From Psychrobacter sp. Pi2-1 (GTDB lineage Bacteria; Pseudomonadota; Gammaproteobacteria; Pseudomonadales; Moraxellaceae): a DNA stretch of 64,000 bases. The translations under genes were made by a program, and so were the position numbers. Of the stretch, positions 35,529-44,735 are shown piece by piece (positions within the stretch are counted from its first letter, which is position 1; each line of letters opens with the position of its first letter). The notes below the pieces were generated by a model, which ran no database searches, was not told where the DNA came from, and saw nothing but the letters and a program-made list of their open reading frames with translations. The stretch is taken from the NCBI RefSeq assembly GCF_904846645.1, contig NZ_CAJHBO010000001.1, forward strand, positions 124,001 to 188,000, written 5' to 3'.

Positions 35529-35670
35529 AGCAACCTTAGTTAATGTGAACTTTTTATTGCTACTTTAGCATTATTAGCGATTTTTATAGACAAAGCTTTA
35601 CCCCTATTATGCAAGGATAAAGCCTTATCTTAATAAAAGTCTGCGACCTCCGACCTCTTACTTATTCAAC

Positions 35671-36705
35671 TCAAAAATCATATTTTGCCATTATTTCAAT
35701 TTGCTGACCTGCTGGCATCCATGGGAATGTCGTTACGTCCTGATTTCTCCACTCAATACCCAAATCTAGATCTGGTAGATACTCATAGATAAGGTTTGCG
35801 CTTTTTACATTAGCAGAAGTGTCTGCCGCATCGTTTACATTTACTTCACCATAACGCAAGTTGCCACGCAGCTTTTGGGTAAATTGATGCTTATATCCTA
35901 CGCTATAGCCAGTTTGCGAGATAAGTTTCCCATCCTCGGCATCACAGTCTACGCCGCCATTCATAATTAGTGGCCCGCCAACACAGATGGCAGAATAGGC
36001 ACCCATGCCTTTACCATTGTATATACTCGCATGGAGTGAATCTTTACCCAATGTCAGCTTGCCAGCTAAAGAAACACCGATACCCACATCTGAACCATCT
36101 CCGTTCTCAGCATCACGAGCCGTGACAGCCACGTTATAGTCAAAGTTAGATATCTTATCTTTGTAGCTTACTACCATATCAGGTAAGCTCGCATTATCAT
36201 AAACAGGGTCTTGCGCCGTAAAACGCAGCCCTTTATAAGTATAGTGCAACGTCAAATCTGGACGAATATAAGAACCACCACCAGAGGCCGTGCCCAAACC
36301 AGTACCCCAGAAGTCAAGCTGCTCCGTAGACAGAGGCGCCACTGCCAAAAACTGACCATTCCAAGTCTTACCCACTGTCAAATCATCAACCTGAACATAC
36401 GCATGACGCAAGCGCAGATTTGAGCCGCCCTTGGCGTAATCGCCATAAAAATCACCTTCAATAAAACCCGTGAGTTTTTTATCATCTACCGATTTGGTCG
36501 TTTTAACATTGATACGAGACTGGCGTAAATTACTCTTAAATTCCGACTCGCCTTCATCAGGAGAGTTAAAAGCACCTTCTGCTTTGATGTAACCACCGAT
36601 ACTCAAAGTCGTGTCACCTGTTGTCACAAGATCGATTGCTTGTGCAGATACGCATGTTACAACCGTAGCAAAACCTACAGATAACCTTTTTATATAAAGC
36701 ATCAT
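35671..36705 (-). CDS. DcaP-like outer-membrane porin
   Basis: 344 residues with an N-terminal signal peptide ending near SAQAID and a C-terminal phenylalanine (MAKYDF), as expected of outer-membrane beta-barrels. SIGGYIKAEGAF, VQVDDLTVGKTW and alternating polar/aromatic strands match the DcaP/OprP-like porins of Acinetobacter, which take up dicarboxylates and other small anions. The start follows AAGGAAG. It lies next to the acyl-CoA catabolic genes, so it may admit their substrate. No periplasmic coiled-coil extension, which full DcaP trimers have, is obvious. Confidence 0.88.
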   Translation of the reverse strand: MMLYIKRLSVGFATVVTCVSAQAIDLVTTGDTTLSIGGYIKAEGAFNSPDEGESEFKSNLRQSRINVKTTKSVDDKKLTGFIEGDFYGDYAKGGSNLRLRHAYVQVDDLTVGKTWNGQFLAVAPLSTEQLDFWGTGLGTASGGGSYIRPDLTLHYTYKGLRFTAQDPVYDNASLPDMVVSYKDKISNFDYNVAVTARDAENGDGSDVGIGVSLAGKLTLGKDSLHASIYNGKGMGAYSAICVGGPLIMNGGVDCDAEDGKLISQTGYSVGYKHQFTQKLRGNLRYGEVNVNDAADTSANVKSANLIYEYLPDLDLGIEWRNQDVTTFPWMPAGQQIEIMAKYDF

Positions 36706-36838
36706 TCATTTCTTCCTTGTTTTATGTTGATATCCTTATCAATCCAATTGCTATTACATTTTCTTTAATCCATAAAAATAAATAATCCTTTTACATGAAA
36801 ATTAACTTCTACTTAATAAGTACTTTCTAATTAAAAAC

Positions 36839-36867
36839 CCCAATCAGAATTTGACCGATATATTGGG
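36839..36867 (-). terminator. Terminator after the thioesterase gene
   Basis: On the minus strand CCCAAT and ATTGGG (36867-36862 and 36844-36839) form a short stem with a longer loop, followed by GGTTTTT. It begins three bases after the thioesterase stop. Confidence 0.55.
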
Positions 36868-36869
36868 TG

Positions 36870-37349
36870 TTACGCTTCTTGATTAATATTCTCTAATGCC
36901 GCAATGGCTTCTTTTTGCGACTCATCGATCGGTTTTTTTTGTCCACTCAACTTATCGAGATAGACCAATATAGACTCACCTATCGCAACGACTGTTTTCT
37001 GCACTGTACTGTAATAGGTATATTCATGAATCAGACTTGAATTACCGATTTTTTTGACCTTGACGCCAATCCATAACTCATCGGGATAGGCAACCGATTT
37101 GAGGTAACGACATGATGAGGCTGCCATCACCGAAGACGTTTGTTCGTTAAATAAACCAAGTCGCCTGTTGTAGTAGATACGAGCGTTTTGAGCATATTCG
37201 TAATAAACCACATTATTGACATGACCAAAGGAGTCCATATCACCCCATTCCACTTGCTGAGGATAGATAACGGTAAAGTCATGCAATGGGTGATTGTCGT
37301 CGCTTGCGACAATCTCTTGTATTTCTGGGAACATAGGCGCAGCTTCCAT
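36870..37349 (-). CDS. Acyl-CoA thioesterase, 4HBT hot-dog fold
   Basis: 159 residues of the YbgC/4-hydroxybenzoyl-CoA thioesterase family. It hydrolyses an acyl- or aroyl-CoA to the free acid and CoA. The catalytic loop VEWGDMDSFGHVNNVVYYEY carries the conserved Asp and the following H-V-N-N segment at about residue 35-50. It is encoded on the same strand between the porin and the acyl-CoA ligase of the catabolic block, so it may salvage CoA from dead-end intermediates. The substrate is unknown. Confidence 0.9.
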   Translation of the reverse strand: MEAAPMFPEIQEIVASDDNHPLHDFTVIYPQQVEWGDMDSFGHVNNVVYYEYAQNARIYYNRRLGLFNEQTSSVMAASSCRYLKSVAYPDELWIGVKVKKIGNSSLIHEYTYYSTVQKTVVAIGESILVYLDKLSGQKKPIDESQKEAIAALENINQEA

Positions 37350-37516
37350 AGTTTCTCTCTTTTTATTAGATAGGCTCTGTTATATAGACGATAAATATGA
37401 CTCAGGGTGTTCGTGACTCACACACCTCTCCCATCCCTAGCATTCAGTCAAACACTAGGGTTTATGCAAGTTTTCACTTTTGTCAAAGTCGATTTGATGG
37501 TGACCGGATTGTTTGA

Positions 37517-39205
37517 TTAGATGAGATTTTCTGAGTACATCGAACGCATGCGTTTTTTATCGAGTTTGCCAACGCTGGTCTTTGGCATATCTGACAAAAA
37601 CCTAATCTCACTTGGTACGCCATACTTTGGCAGATGGCCTCTCTCTACTGCTTGATGACCCAACGCCAAAATATCTTCCATTTTTGTGTCGATATGGTCT
37701 GGTTTTAGCACGATCAATGCCAAGGGACGCTCGCCCCAACGCTCATCTGGTACACCAATCACCGCAATATCAGCGACGCTAGGATGAAAGGACAAAATGG
37801 TTTCGACTTCAAGTGAGGATACCCATTCGCCGCCAGATTTAATGACATCTTTGAGCCTGTCTGTGATGCTTAGCGTACCATCAGCGGTCATGCAGGCGAT
37901 ATCTTGAGTATGCATCCAGCCACCTTTCCATAACTCATTACCTGCGTCAGGATTTTTAAAATAACTTTGTGTTAGCCAAGGCGCGCGTATCACAAGCTCG
38001 CCTGTCGATTTGCCATCCATGGGTTGTGGTTTACCATTTTCATCCCAAATTTCCATCGAAACTAGCATAATGGGTGAACCTGACAGACAACGATAGTTAA
38101 GGTTATCCTCTAGCGTCATTGACTCTGTTTTGTCATCGAATACTGCTCGAGACAGTACAGGGCACGACTCTGACATACCAAACCCTGACATAAATTCGAT
38201 ACCGCACTCGATAGCTGCCTTTGCCAAGCCTTCGTTAAGCTTTGAGCCACCTAGTAACAGTTTGAGATTCTCAAATTTGCGACCGCGTTCTGCCATTTCT
38301 TTGAGAAGCATCTGTAGTATTGCTGGGACACCATGTGACAGCGTGACCTTGTGCTGCTCAATCAAATCGACCAATTTTGGTGCCAGATACCGTCCTGGGT
38401 ATACTTGTTTTAGCCCGATCATGGTAGCGCCATACGGCCAGCACCATGCATGGACATGGAATAAAGGCGTCATCGGCATATAGACATCGTTATAGCGAGC
38501 GCCTTGACCTTCGGCGTTGAGGGCTGACGCTAAGGTACTTGCCATCGTCTGTAGTACAATCTGGCGATGAGTAAAGAAAACCCCTTTTGGATCGCCTGTC
38601 GTACCACTGGTATAGAATGTCGTAGCAATAGTGTTTTCATCAAAATCTGGGAAGTCAAACTCATCACTAGCGGCGGCTAATAGCGCCTCATATTCGCCAT
38701 CGACATAGTCAGGCAGCTCAGCTTTCTCACCACCTACTTTGTCACCCTCTGCATCATCAGCCCACATCACATGCTCAATAGAAGGCGCATCGTCACGATA
38801 GTCTTTAATCATTGGCGCAAATTCAGCATTCAACAGTAAGGCTTTTGGCGCAGCATGATTGACGGTATACAGTACTTTTTCTTCAGACAGACGGACATTA
38901 ACGGTTTGCAAAATCATGCCCGACATTGGTACTGCAAAGTATGCCTCAAGGTAACGATGACTATCCCAGTCCATGACCGCGACCACATCACCTGCCTGCA
39001 AGCCCATATTTTTTAATACATTGGCCAAGCGATTAATACGTTTAAAAAACTCAGCATAGGTATAAGTGACTTTGTCGGCATAGCTAATGGTTTGGTTGGT
39101 GGAAGCAATCTTGGCACGGTTTAGTAGCTGTTTGATAATTAACGGGAACCCATACGCTTCTTCGGCTTGATGGTAGTTATCGTGTTCGTTGAGTATGGTT
39201 GTCAT
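37517..39205 (-). CDS. AMP-dependent acyl-CoA synthetase/ligase (AlkK-like)
   Basis: 562 residues of the ANL superfamily. It activates a carboxylic acid with ATP and CoA. Motif A3 is YTSGTTGDPKG, A5 is SGFGMSESCP, and ITDRLKDVIKSGGEWVSS includes the hinge and A8 region. The catalytic A10 lysine is in KTSVGKLDKK near the end. The length and the MTTILNEHDNYHQAEEAYGFP start resemble medium-chain acyl-CoA ligases of the AlkK group. It is in the same direction as the thiolase, dehydrogenase and hydratase genes upstream. With these it forms the activation step of a beta-oxidation route. Confidence 0.92.
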   Translation of the reverse strand: MTTILNEHDNYHQAEEAYGFPLIIKQLLNRAKIASTNQTISYADKVTYTYAEFFKRINRLANVLKNMGLQAGDVVAVMDWDSHRYLEAYFAVPMSGMILQTVNVRLSEEKVLYTVNHAAPKALLLNAEFAPMIKDYRDDAPSIEHVMWADDAEGDKVGGEKAELPDYVDGEYEALLAAASDEFDFPDFDENTIATTFYTSGTTGDPKGVFFTHRQIVLQTMASTLASALNAEGQGARYNDVYMPMTPLFHVHAWCWPYGATMIGLKQVYPGRYLAPKLVDLIEQHKVTLSHGVPAILQMLLKEMAERGRKFENLKLLLGGSKLNEGLAKAAIECGIEFMSGFGMSESCPVLSRAVFDDKTESMTLEDNLNYRCLSGSPIMLVSMEIWDENGKPQPMDGKSTGELVIRAPWLTQSYFKNPDAGNELWKGGWMHTQDIACMTADGTLSITDRLKDVIKSGGEWVSSLEVETILSFHPSVADIAVIGVPDERWGERPLALIVLKPDHIDTKMEDILALGHQAVERGHLPKYGVPSEIRFLSDMPKTSVGKLDKKRMRSMYSENLI

Positions 39206-39374
39206 GGTATCTTCCTTGATAATAAATTGTCCTTAATATAGTCAACCCTCTATAAAAGAGTGACAGCGTTACCCTCACTTGAAGTATCACAGTTACATCT
39301 GCGCTCGGTTGCCTTGTCTCTCTTCTAAACTGAATCAACTATAATCAGTAATGGGGCGAGCTTGCTTTTGAGTC

Positions 39375-40577
39375 TTAGACGCGTTCTATCACCATGGCAA
39401 GCCCTTGCCCAATACCAATACACAAGCTGACCACGGCATATTTGCCACCTGTGCGCTGTAGCTCTCGGGCGGTACTCAAGGCAATTCTTGCACCTGATGC
39501 GCCAAGCGGATGTCCGACAGCGATAGCGCCGCCATTGGGATTGACACGCTTATCATCAAAATCAATATCTAACCCTTTCAGGCAACCAAGCACTTGAGAA
39601 GCAAATGCTTCATTAATCTCAATAACAGACATATCATCAAGGGTCAGATCCGCACGCTTTAGTGCCAGCTTAATCGCTTCAACAGGACCTACGCCCATAA
39701 TATTGGGTTCAACACCCATTGCACCTGATGATAGGATCTTGGCAATCGGTTTAAAGCCGAGCTTTTCCTCTGCTTGCTTTGAGCCGATGATGAGCGCAGC
39801 TGCACCATCATTGATGCCAGAAGCATTACCTGCGGTGACGATTCCATCTTTGTTTAACGGTTTGAGCTTTTGTAGTGCTTCAATATTAGAGCTGGCACGC
39901 GGATGCTCATCATCTATGACTACTTTTGCAGGCAATTTCTTACCTTGGGATACAGTGATAGGTGTTATCTCATCGTCAAAAAACCCTGCTTGCTTGGCAG
40001 CTTGGTACTTGGCCTGTGATGCGGCTGCAAACTTGTCGGCTTCCTCGCGCGTAATACCATACTTCTGCGCGACATTATCGCCCGTCTGCGGCATGGTATC
40101 ACTGCCGAACTGCTCAATAATCTTCGGGTTGGGGAAACGGCTACCGATAGTCGTATCAAATACTTTGAAGTCACGGCTAAAAGGCTGTTCTGTCTTGGCA
40201 AATACAAACGGTGCACGCGTCATCGACTCCACACCACCTGCTAAAATAATATCCCCTTCGTTGCACGTAATACTGCGAGCAGCATCGACAACAGTAGACA
40301 GACCTGATGCACATAGACGGTTGACTGTCTGACCTGGGGTAGTTACATCCAACCCTGCTAACAGAGCCGCGTTACGCGCGATATTGCGAGAGTCCTCGCC
40401 TGCTTGGTTGGCACTGCCTAGCAACACTTCATCAAAGATATCAGCAGATAGCTGGTGCTTTTCGACCAACGCTTTCATCACGGTAGCAACCAAATCATCA
40501 GCACGTACGGTTGCTAATGCGCCAACATATCGACCAAAAGGACTTCTTAATCCATCATAAATATAGGCATCTAACAT
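39375..40577 (-). CDS. Acetyl-CoA acyltransferase (3-oxoadipyl-CoA-type thiolase)
   Basis: A 400-residue degradative thiolase that cleaves a 3-oxoacyl-CoA to acetyl-CoA and a shortened acyl-CoA. The nucleophile is in NRLCASGLSTV (near Cys90), the histidine in GHPLGASGAR, and the second cysteine in SLCIGIGQG. The N-terminus and ANQAGEDSRNIARNAALLAG resemble PcaF/PaaJ 3-oxoadipyl-CoA thiolases more than fatty-acid FadA, suggesting a dicarboxyl or aryl-derived substrate. It is encoded 73 bp downstream of the hydroxyacyl-CoA dehydrogenase gene. Confidence 0.92.
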   Translation of the reverse strand: MLDAYIYDGLRSPFGRYVGALATVRADDLVATVMKALVEKHQLSADIFDEVLLGSANQAGEDSRNIARNAALLAGLDVTTPGQTVNRLCASGLSTVVDAARSITCNEGDIILAGGVESMTRAPFVFAKTEQPFSRDFKVFDTTIGSRFPNPKIIEQFGSDTMPQTGDNVAQKYGITREEADKFAAASQAKYQAAKQAGFFDDEITPITVSQGKKLPAKVVIDDEHPRASSNIEALQKLKPLNKDGIVTAGNASGINDGAAALIIGSKQAEEKLGFKPIAKILSSGAMGVEPNIMGVGPVEAIKLALKRADLTLDDMSVIEINEAFASQVLGCLKGLDIDFDDKRVNPNGGAIAVGHPLGASGARIALSTARELQRTGGKYAVVSLCIGIGQGLAMVIERV

Positions 40578-40649
40578 AACGTTTCCTTGTCGTATTTTTA
40601 ACTCTGAATAATGGTTTTATGGTTTGACAACCATATTTTGTCGTTCAAA

Positions 40650-42215
40650 TTAGTAAGTGATTTGCTGAGTAAACAATGAGATGTCAAGCTTTGCACGGCG
40701 CTGCAGCCAAGGGCTTGGACGGTAACGTGGGTCACCTGTCAGCCCGTAGATACGCTCTAAAATAAGCAATACACGCGAGGCTCCAAGATGATCGCCCCAA
40801 GAGATAGGACCATATGGATAACCTAGCCCAAGCTTGACAGCATTATCGATGTCCTCAGGTGAAGCAATCCCTTGCATAGCAATGTCACAACCAAGATTGA
40901 TCACCATAGCGATCACACGCTGTGCCACAAAGCCAATGCTTTCGGCAATCAGCGTGGCACCGACTATAGGCTGTGTGGTTGCTTCCCTGTCATCCAAGCC
41001 TTTACCAAATAACGTATAAGCTTGTGCGATAAATGTTTCCTGCGTGACGAGACTTGGCATTAAAGTACGATACTTTGCTAGTCCAGTGAGCATATCAATG
41101 GCAACGGCTTGCTTGGGATCGACCTGATAACGAATCGCAGCATTAGTCGTATCTTCGCCATAGGGTGCGAGCAGCACCAAACTATCAGGGTTTGGCTTGT
41201 CGTTGTCGTCGATAGTGATACCCTGAGACTTTAGGTAATCGACCAGCTGATTTTTGTCTTCTGCCAGATCAGCGCCAACCCAAACTGAGGTAATAACGGC
41301 ATCAGATATGAGTGCTTCGAACGACTGATCTTGAGCAGTAGCTGCTGACAACTTCTGACCGTTTTCATAGTGATAAAACCCTGCACCAACCTTACGACCA
41401 AGCTTTTTACCTACTAGCATTTGACGGGTCAATGGATGCGGACGATAGCGCGCTTCGTGATAGAACTGATTGTAAATCGACTCCATCACGGGGTGCGACA
41501 CATCGATACCAGTGAGATCTAACAGCTCAAACGGCCCCATGCGAAATCCTGCGCCTTCACGCAAAATTCGGTCAATATTCTCAAACGTTGTTACCCCTTC
41601 ACCCAATATTTTTAACGCTTCTGTGCCGTATGCTCTACCGCCATGATTGACGATAAACCCCGGTGTGTCTTTTGCTACCACACCTAGATGACCCATACGT
41701 TTGGCCAAATCGGAGAGAACGTCAACCACTGATTGCTGAGTAGACAGACCTGGAATGACCTCTACAATTTTCATCAAAGGGACTGGATTGAAGAAGTGAA
41801 ATCCTGCCACACGCTCCGGATAATCACAGTCAGCAGCAATTGCGGTCACTGATAAGGAGGAGGTATTGGTTGCCAAAATAGTATCGGCGGTGACCACACC
41901 TTCTAACTGGGCAAAAAGCTGTTTTTTGATGTCTAGATTTTCGATAATGGCTTCAACTACTATCTCAGCAGTCGCAATTTGGCTAAGCTCTTGTAGCACC
42001 GTCAAATTACTTAAAATATCCTGTAGCTGCTCATCGGTAAACTTGCCTTTAGCAGTAAGTTTTTCGAGGGTACTTTGCAAGGATTGTCGTCCTTGTTCAG
42101 CAGCGCCTAATTTGGCGTCATATAACAGTACTTGGATACCAGCTTGAGCAGCAATTTGAGCAATACCCATGCCCATAATACCAGTGCCTATAATGGCAAT
42201 TGTGTTCACAGTCAT
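40650..42215 (-). CDS. 3-hydroxyacyl-CoA dehydrogenase (PaaH/PaaC-like)
   Basis: 521 residues. It oxidises a 3-hydroxyacyl-CoA with NAD. The N-terminal Rossmann domain begins AIIGTGIMGMGIA. ATNTSSLSV, GFHFFNPVPLMKIVEV and DTPGFIVNHGGR carry the catalytic His and surrounding residues. Unlike about 290-residue Hbd enzymes, it has a second C-terminal 3HCDH domain (about 400-500) with GLGYPYGPISWGDHLG, as in PaaH/PaaC of phenylacetate catabolism. No phenylacetyl-CoA epoxidase genes are nearby, so a dca-type or related dicarboxylate pathway is more likely. Confidence 0.93.
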   Translation of the reverse strand: MTVNTIAIIGTGIMGMGIAQIAAQAGIQVLLYDAKLGAAEQGRQSLQSTLEKLTAKGKFTDEQLQDILSNLTVLQELSQIATAEIVVEAIIENLDIKKQLFAQLEGVVTADTILATNTSSLSVTAIAADCDYPERVAGFHFFNPVPLMKIVEVIPGLSTQQSVVDVLSDLAKRMGHLGVVAKDTPGFIVNHGGRAYGTEALKILGEGVTTFENIDRILREGAGFRMGPFELLDLTGIDVSHPVMESIYNQFYHEARYRPHPLTRQMLVGKKLGRKVGAGFYHYENGQKLSAATAQDQSFEALISDAVITSVWVGADLAEDKNQLVDYLKSQGITIDDNDKPNPDSLVLLAPYGEDTTNAAIRYQVDPKQAVAIDMLTGLAKYRTLMPSLVTQETFIAQAYTLFGKGLDDREATTQPIVGATLIAESIGFVAQRVIAMVINLGCDIAMQGIASPEDIDNAVKLGLGYPYGPISWGDHLGASRVLLILERIYGLTGDPRYRPSPWLQRRAKLDISLFTQQITY

Positions 42216-42346
42216 AATAACTCTCTACATAGTTTGCTATGAAATTTTGGTTCAAAGGTGATAACTTGCTTCAAAAGCGATCACAATGTGGCTTTGAATT
42301 AACGTGCTTATGAATTCACGTGCTTAGGAATTAACGCGGCTAGGGA

Positions 42347-43123
42347 TTAATGCCCTTTATATTCTGCAGGACGCTTTTCTAGGAAGGCTTTAGCACCTTC
42401 TTTTTGGTCGTGAGTATTGAACAAAATCTGGAAAGCCTTGCGCTCTAGAGCCAATGCACCTTCTAAAGGCATATCAACACCTAGATTTGCCACTTCTTTG
42501 ATTTGCGCTAAGGCGATGGGAGAGTAATGTGATAGCTGCTCAGCAATCTCAATGGCGCGTGTAATAGTAGCCTCATCTTCAACGACTTCAGATACTAGCC
42601 CCATTGTGTCCGCCTCATCAGCGCTGATCATATCGCCCGTTAGTACCATTTTCATGGCCTTATGTTTGCCAATCGCGCGAAACAAACGCTGCGTTCCGCC
42701 AGCACCTGGCATGAGTCCTATCTTGATTTCGGGTTGACCAAATTTGGCAGACTTGCCTGCGATGATGATGTCAGCATGCATCGCTAGCTCACAGCCACCG
42801 CCCAAAGCGTAACCATTGACGGCAGCAATAATAGGTTTTTGGCAGTTAGTAATGGCAGCCCAATAGCGCTCACTATGACGCAGGTACATATCCACTGTAC
42901 TTGTAGTCAAGAAATCATTGATATCCGCACCAGCGGCAAACACCTTGTCACCACCAGTAAGGACGATCGCTTTGGTTTGTGGGTCATCATTTAATTGAAT
43001 GAACAGATCTGCCATTTGTTGACGTAGCTCGCTGTTTAGTGCATTGCGCACTTTGGGGCGATTAAGTCTAATGACACTCACGCCTTCTCCTTTTTTCTCA
43101 CAAATAATGAGTGGCTCTTCCAT
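42347..43123 (-). CDS. Enoyl-CoA hydratase/isomerase
   Basis: 258 residues of the crotonase family. It hydrates a 2,3-enoyl-CoA to the 3-hydroxyacyl-CoA. The oxyanion-hole segments are AAGADINDF and NGYALGGGCELA. The catalytic glutamates are expected in GGCELAMHAD and in QPEIKIGLMPGAGG. The frame is open to 43144, but the ATG at 43123 has AAGGAG six bases upstream. It is the first gene of a leftward unit with dehydrogenase, thiolase and ligase genes, divergent from the acyl-CoA dehydrogenase gene. Confidence 0.94.
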   Translation of the reverse strand: MEEPLIICEKKGEGVSVIRLNRPKVRNALNSELRQQMADLFIQLNDDPQTKAIVLTGGDKVFAAGADINDFLTTSTVDMYLRHSERYWAAITNCQKPIIAAVNGYALGGGCELAMHADIIIAGKSAKFGQPEIKIGLMPGAGGTQRLFRAIGKHKAMKMVLTGDMISADEADTMGLVSEVVEDEATITRAIEIAEQLSHYSPIALAQIKEVANLGVDMPLEGALALERKAFQILFNTHDQKEGAKAFLEKRPAEYKGH

Positions 43124-43197
43124 GATCGACTCCTTAAACATCATTCTTGCATAAAGTATAAATACCCTAACAAAGCATTTATTTTGAATATTAAATA

Positions 43198-43211
43198 TCG
43201 CTATGCGGTAT
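43198..43211 (-). promoter_or_regulatory. Predicted IclR-regulon operator, copy 1
   Basis: On the minus strand this reads ATACCGCATAGCGA, identical over 14 bases to the site at 46035-46048 upstream of the IclR gene. It lies about 75 bp upstream of the enoyl-CoA hydratase start, in the divergent promoter region. Binding by the IclR protein is inference. Confidence 0.6.
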
Positions 43212-43308
43212 TTAATATCAATATATACTGTTTATTTTGGTTTGTGAAGCATAAAAATTTGATAAATTAGAATAAATGTAAATTAAAAAGCTATATTCAA
43301 TTATATAA

Positions 43309-43323
43309 ATACCGCAATGCGGT
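43309..43323 (+). promoter_or_regulatory. Predicted IclR-regulon operator, copy 2
   Basis: ATACCGCAATGCGGT. Within it, ACCGCA-A-TGCGGT is a perfect 13-base palindrome. It is a near relative of the 14-base motif at 43198-43211 and 46035-46048 and lies in the same divergent region, 130 bp before the acyl-CoA dehydrogenase gene. Confidence 0.6.
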
Positions 43324-43452
43324 TTTTTAAACCAAAACTATTGTAATTTAATAATTCATCGATTATGCTGTTTATCCAAGGAAGTCACATTATTTAATAC
43401 AGTCACAGAGCCGATACTGATATCAGGCATCAATCAAACAAGGAAGATTCAT

Positions 43453-44607
43453 ATGATTAGAGATAAAGAGACCCTCGACCACATCACCCAAACCATTCGT
43501 AACTTCGTTAACGATCAACTTATCCCTATGGAACATTGGGTTGCAGAAAATGACCGCCTTCCAGAAGAGATCATTGAGCAAATGCGAGAATTAGGGCTTT
43601 TTGGACTGACCATACCCGAAGAGTACGGCGGACTTGGTGTCACTATGGAAGAAGAAGTCACGCTGGCATTTGAGTTAGGACGTACCTCCCCTGCGTTTCG
43701 CTCATTAATAGGGACAAATAATGGTATTGGCTCATCTGGCCTAGTGATTGATGGCACTGAAGCACAAAAACAGAAGTATCTACCTCGGTTGGCCAGTGGG
43801 GAAATCATCGGTTCATTCTGTTTGACCGAACCGGAGTCAGGATCAGATGCCGCCTCATTGAAAACGACCGCTATTAAGGATGGTGATACTTATATCATTA
43901 ATGGCACCAAACGTTATATCACCAATGCCCCGCAGGCTGGTGTATTCACTGTCATGGCACGTACTGATCCACAAAACAAACGCTCTGGCGGTATTTCAGC
44001 ATTTATTGTGGAGAGTGACACGCCTGGTATTACTTTGGGCAAAATTGACAAAAAAATGGGTCAAAAAGGCGCGCATACCTGTGATGTGATCTTTGATAAT
44101 TGCGTCGTACCGGCGGATGCGCTCATCGGCGGTGTTGAAGGTGTTGGCTTTAAAACGGCCATGAAAGTGCTTGATAAAGGGCGCTTGCATATTGCAGCAG
44201 CCAGTACTGGAGCCGCCACTCGCATGCTGAATGATGCACTCAACTATGCTGTCGAGCGTAAGCAATTTGGTCAACCGATTGCCAGTTTTCAGCTTATCCA
44301 AGGTATGCTCGCTGACTCAAAAGCAGAAATCTATGCCGCCAAATCCATGGTATTAGACGCTGCACGTCTGCGTGACGAAGGCAAAGACGTCGTTACCGAA
44401 TCCTCATGCGCCAAAATGTTTGCCACTGAGATGTGTGGCCGTGTTGCTGATAGAGCGGTACAAATCCATGGCGGTGCCGGTTATATCGCAGACTATGGTA
44501 TTGAACGTTTTTATCGTGATGTACGTCTATATCGTTTGTATGAAGGTACCACACAAATTCAGCAAGTCATCATTGCCCGCAATATGATTAAAGAGGCCAG
44601 CGAGTAA
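43453..44607 (+). CDS. Acyl-CoA dehydrogenase
   Basis: A 384-residue FAD enzyme that introduces the 2,3 double bond into an acyl-CoA and passes electrons to ETF. The signature CLTEPESGSDAAS, the TKRYITNA FAD-contact region, and the C-terminal QIHGGAGYIADYGIERFYRD with YEGTTQIQQ are all present. The catalytic glutamate is expected in the YEGT segment. The length is standard. The start follows CAAGGAAGA. It is divergent from the hydratase-ligase unit and upstream of a transporter gene. A palindromic operator candidate lies in between. Confidence 0.95.
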   Translation: MIRDKETLDHITQTIRNFVNDQLIPMEHWVAENDRLPEEIIEQMRELGLFGLTIPEEYGGLGVTMEEEVTLAFELGRTSPAFRSLIGTNNGIGSSGLVIDGTEAQKQKYLPRLASGEIIGSFCLTEPESGSDAASLKTTAIKDGDTYIINGTKRYITNAPQAGVFTVMARTDPQNKRSGGISAFIVESDTPGITLGKIDKKMGQKGAHTCDVIFDNCVVPADALIGGVEGVGFKTAMKVLDKGRLHIAAASTGAATRMLNDALNYAVERKQFGQPIASFQLIQGMLADSKAEIYAAKSMVLDAARLRDEGKDVVTESSCAKMFATEMCGRVADRAVQIHGGAGYIADYGIERFYRDVRLYRLYEGTTQIQQVIIARNMIKEASE

Positions 44608-44735
44608 TCCCTACCACTTTTTCATCCACCAAAATGCACGGCGGTATTTGCTAGGATGCTGATACCGTTCTCCTCTATTTTTAACATTACGCATCAAATT
44701 AGTTTTTCATTCTCACAACGTTAAGGATATAAATT

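Noticed and set aside
38130..38483. 117-codon open frame opposite the acyl-CoA ligase gene
   Set aside because: Antisense shadow of a recognised ligase; no independent support.
39703..40332. 209-codon open frame opposite the thiolase gene
   Set aside because: It is the antisense shadow of a clearly conserved thiolase gene with intact active-site motifs.
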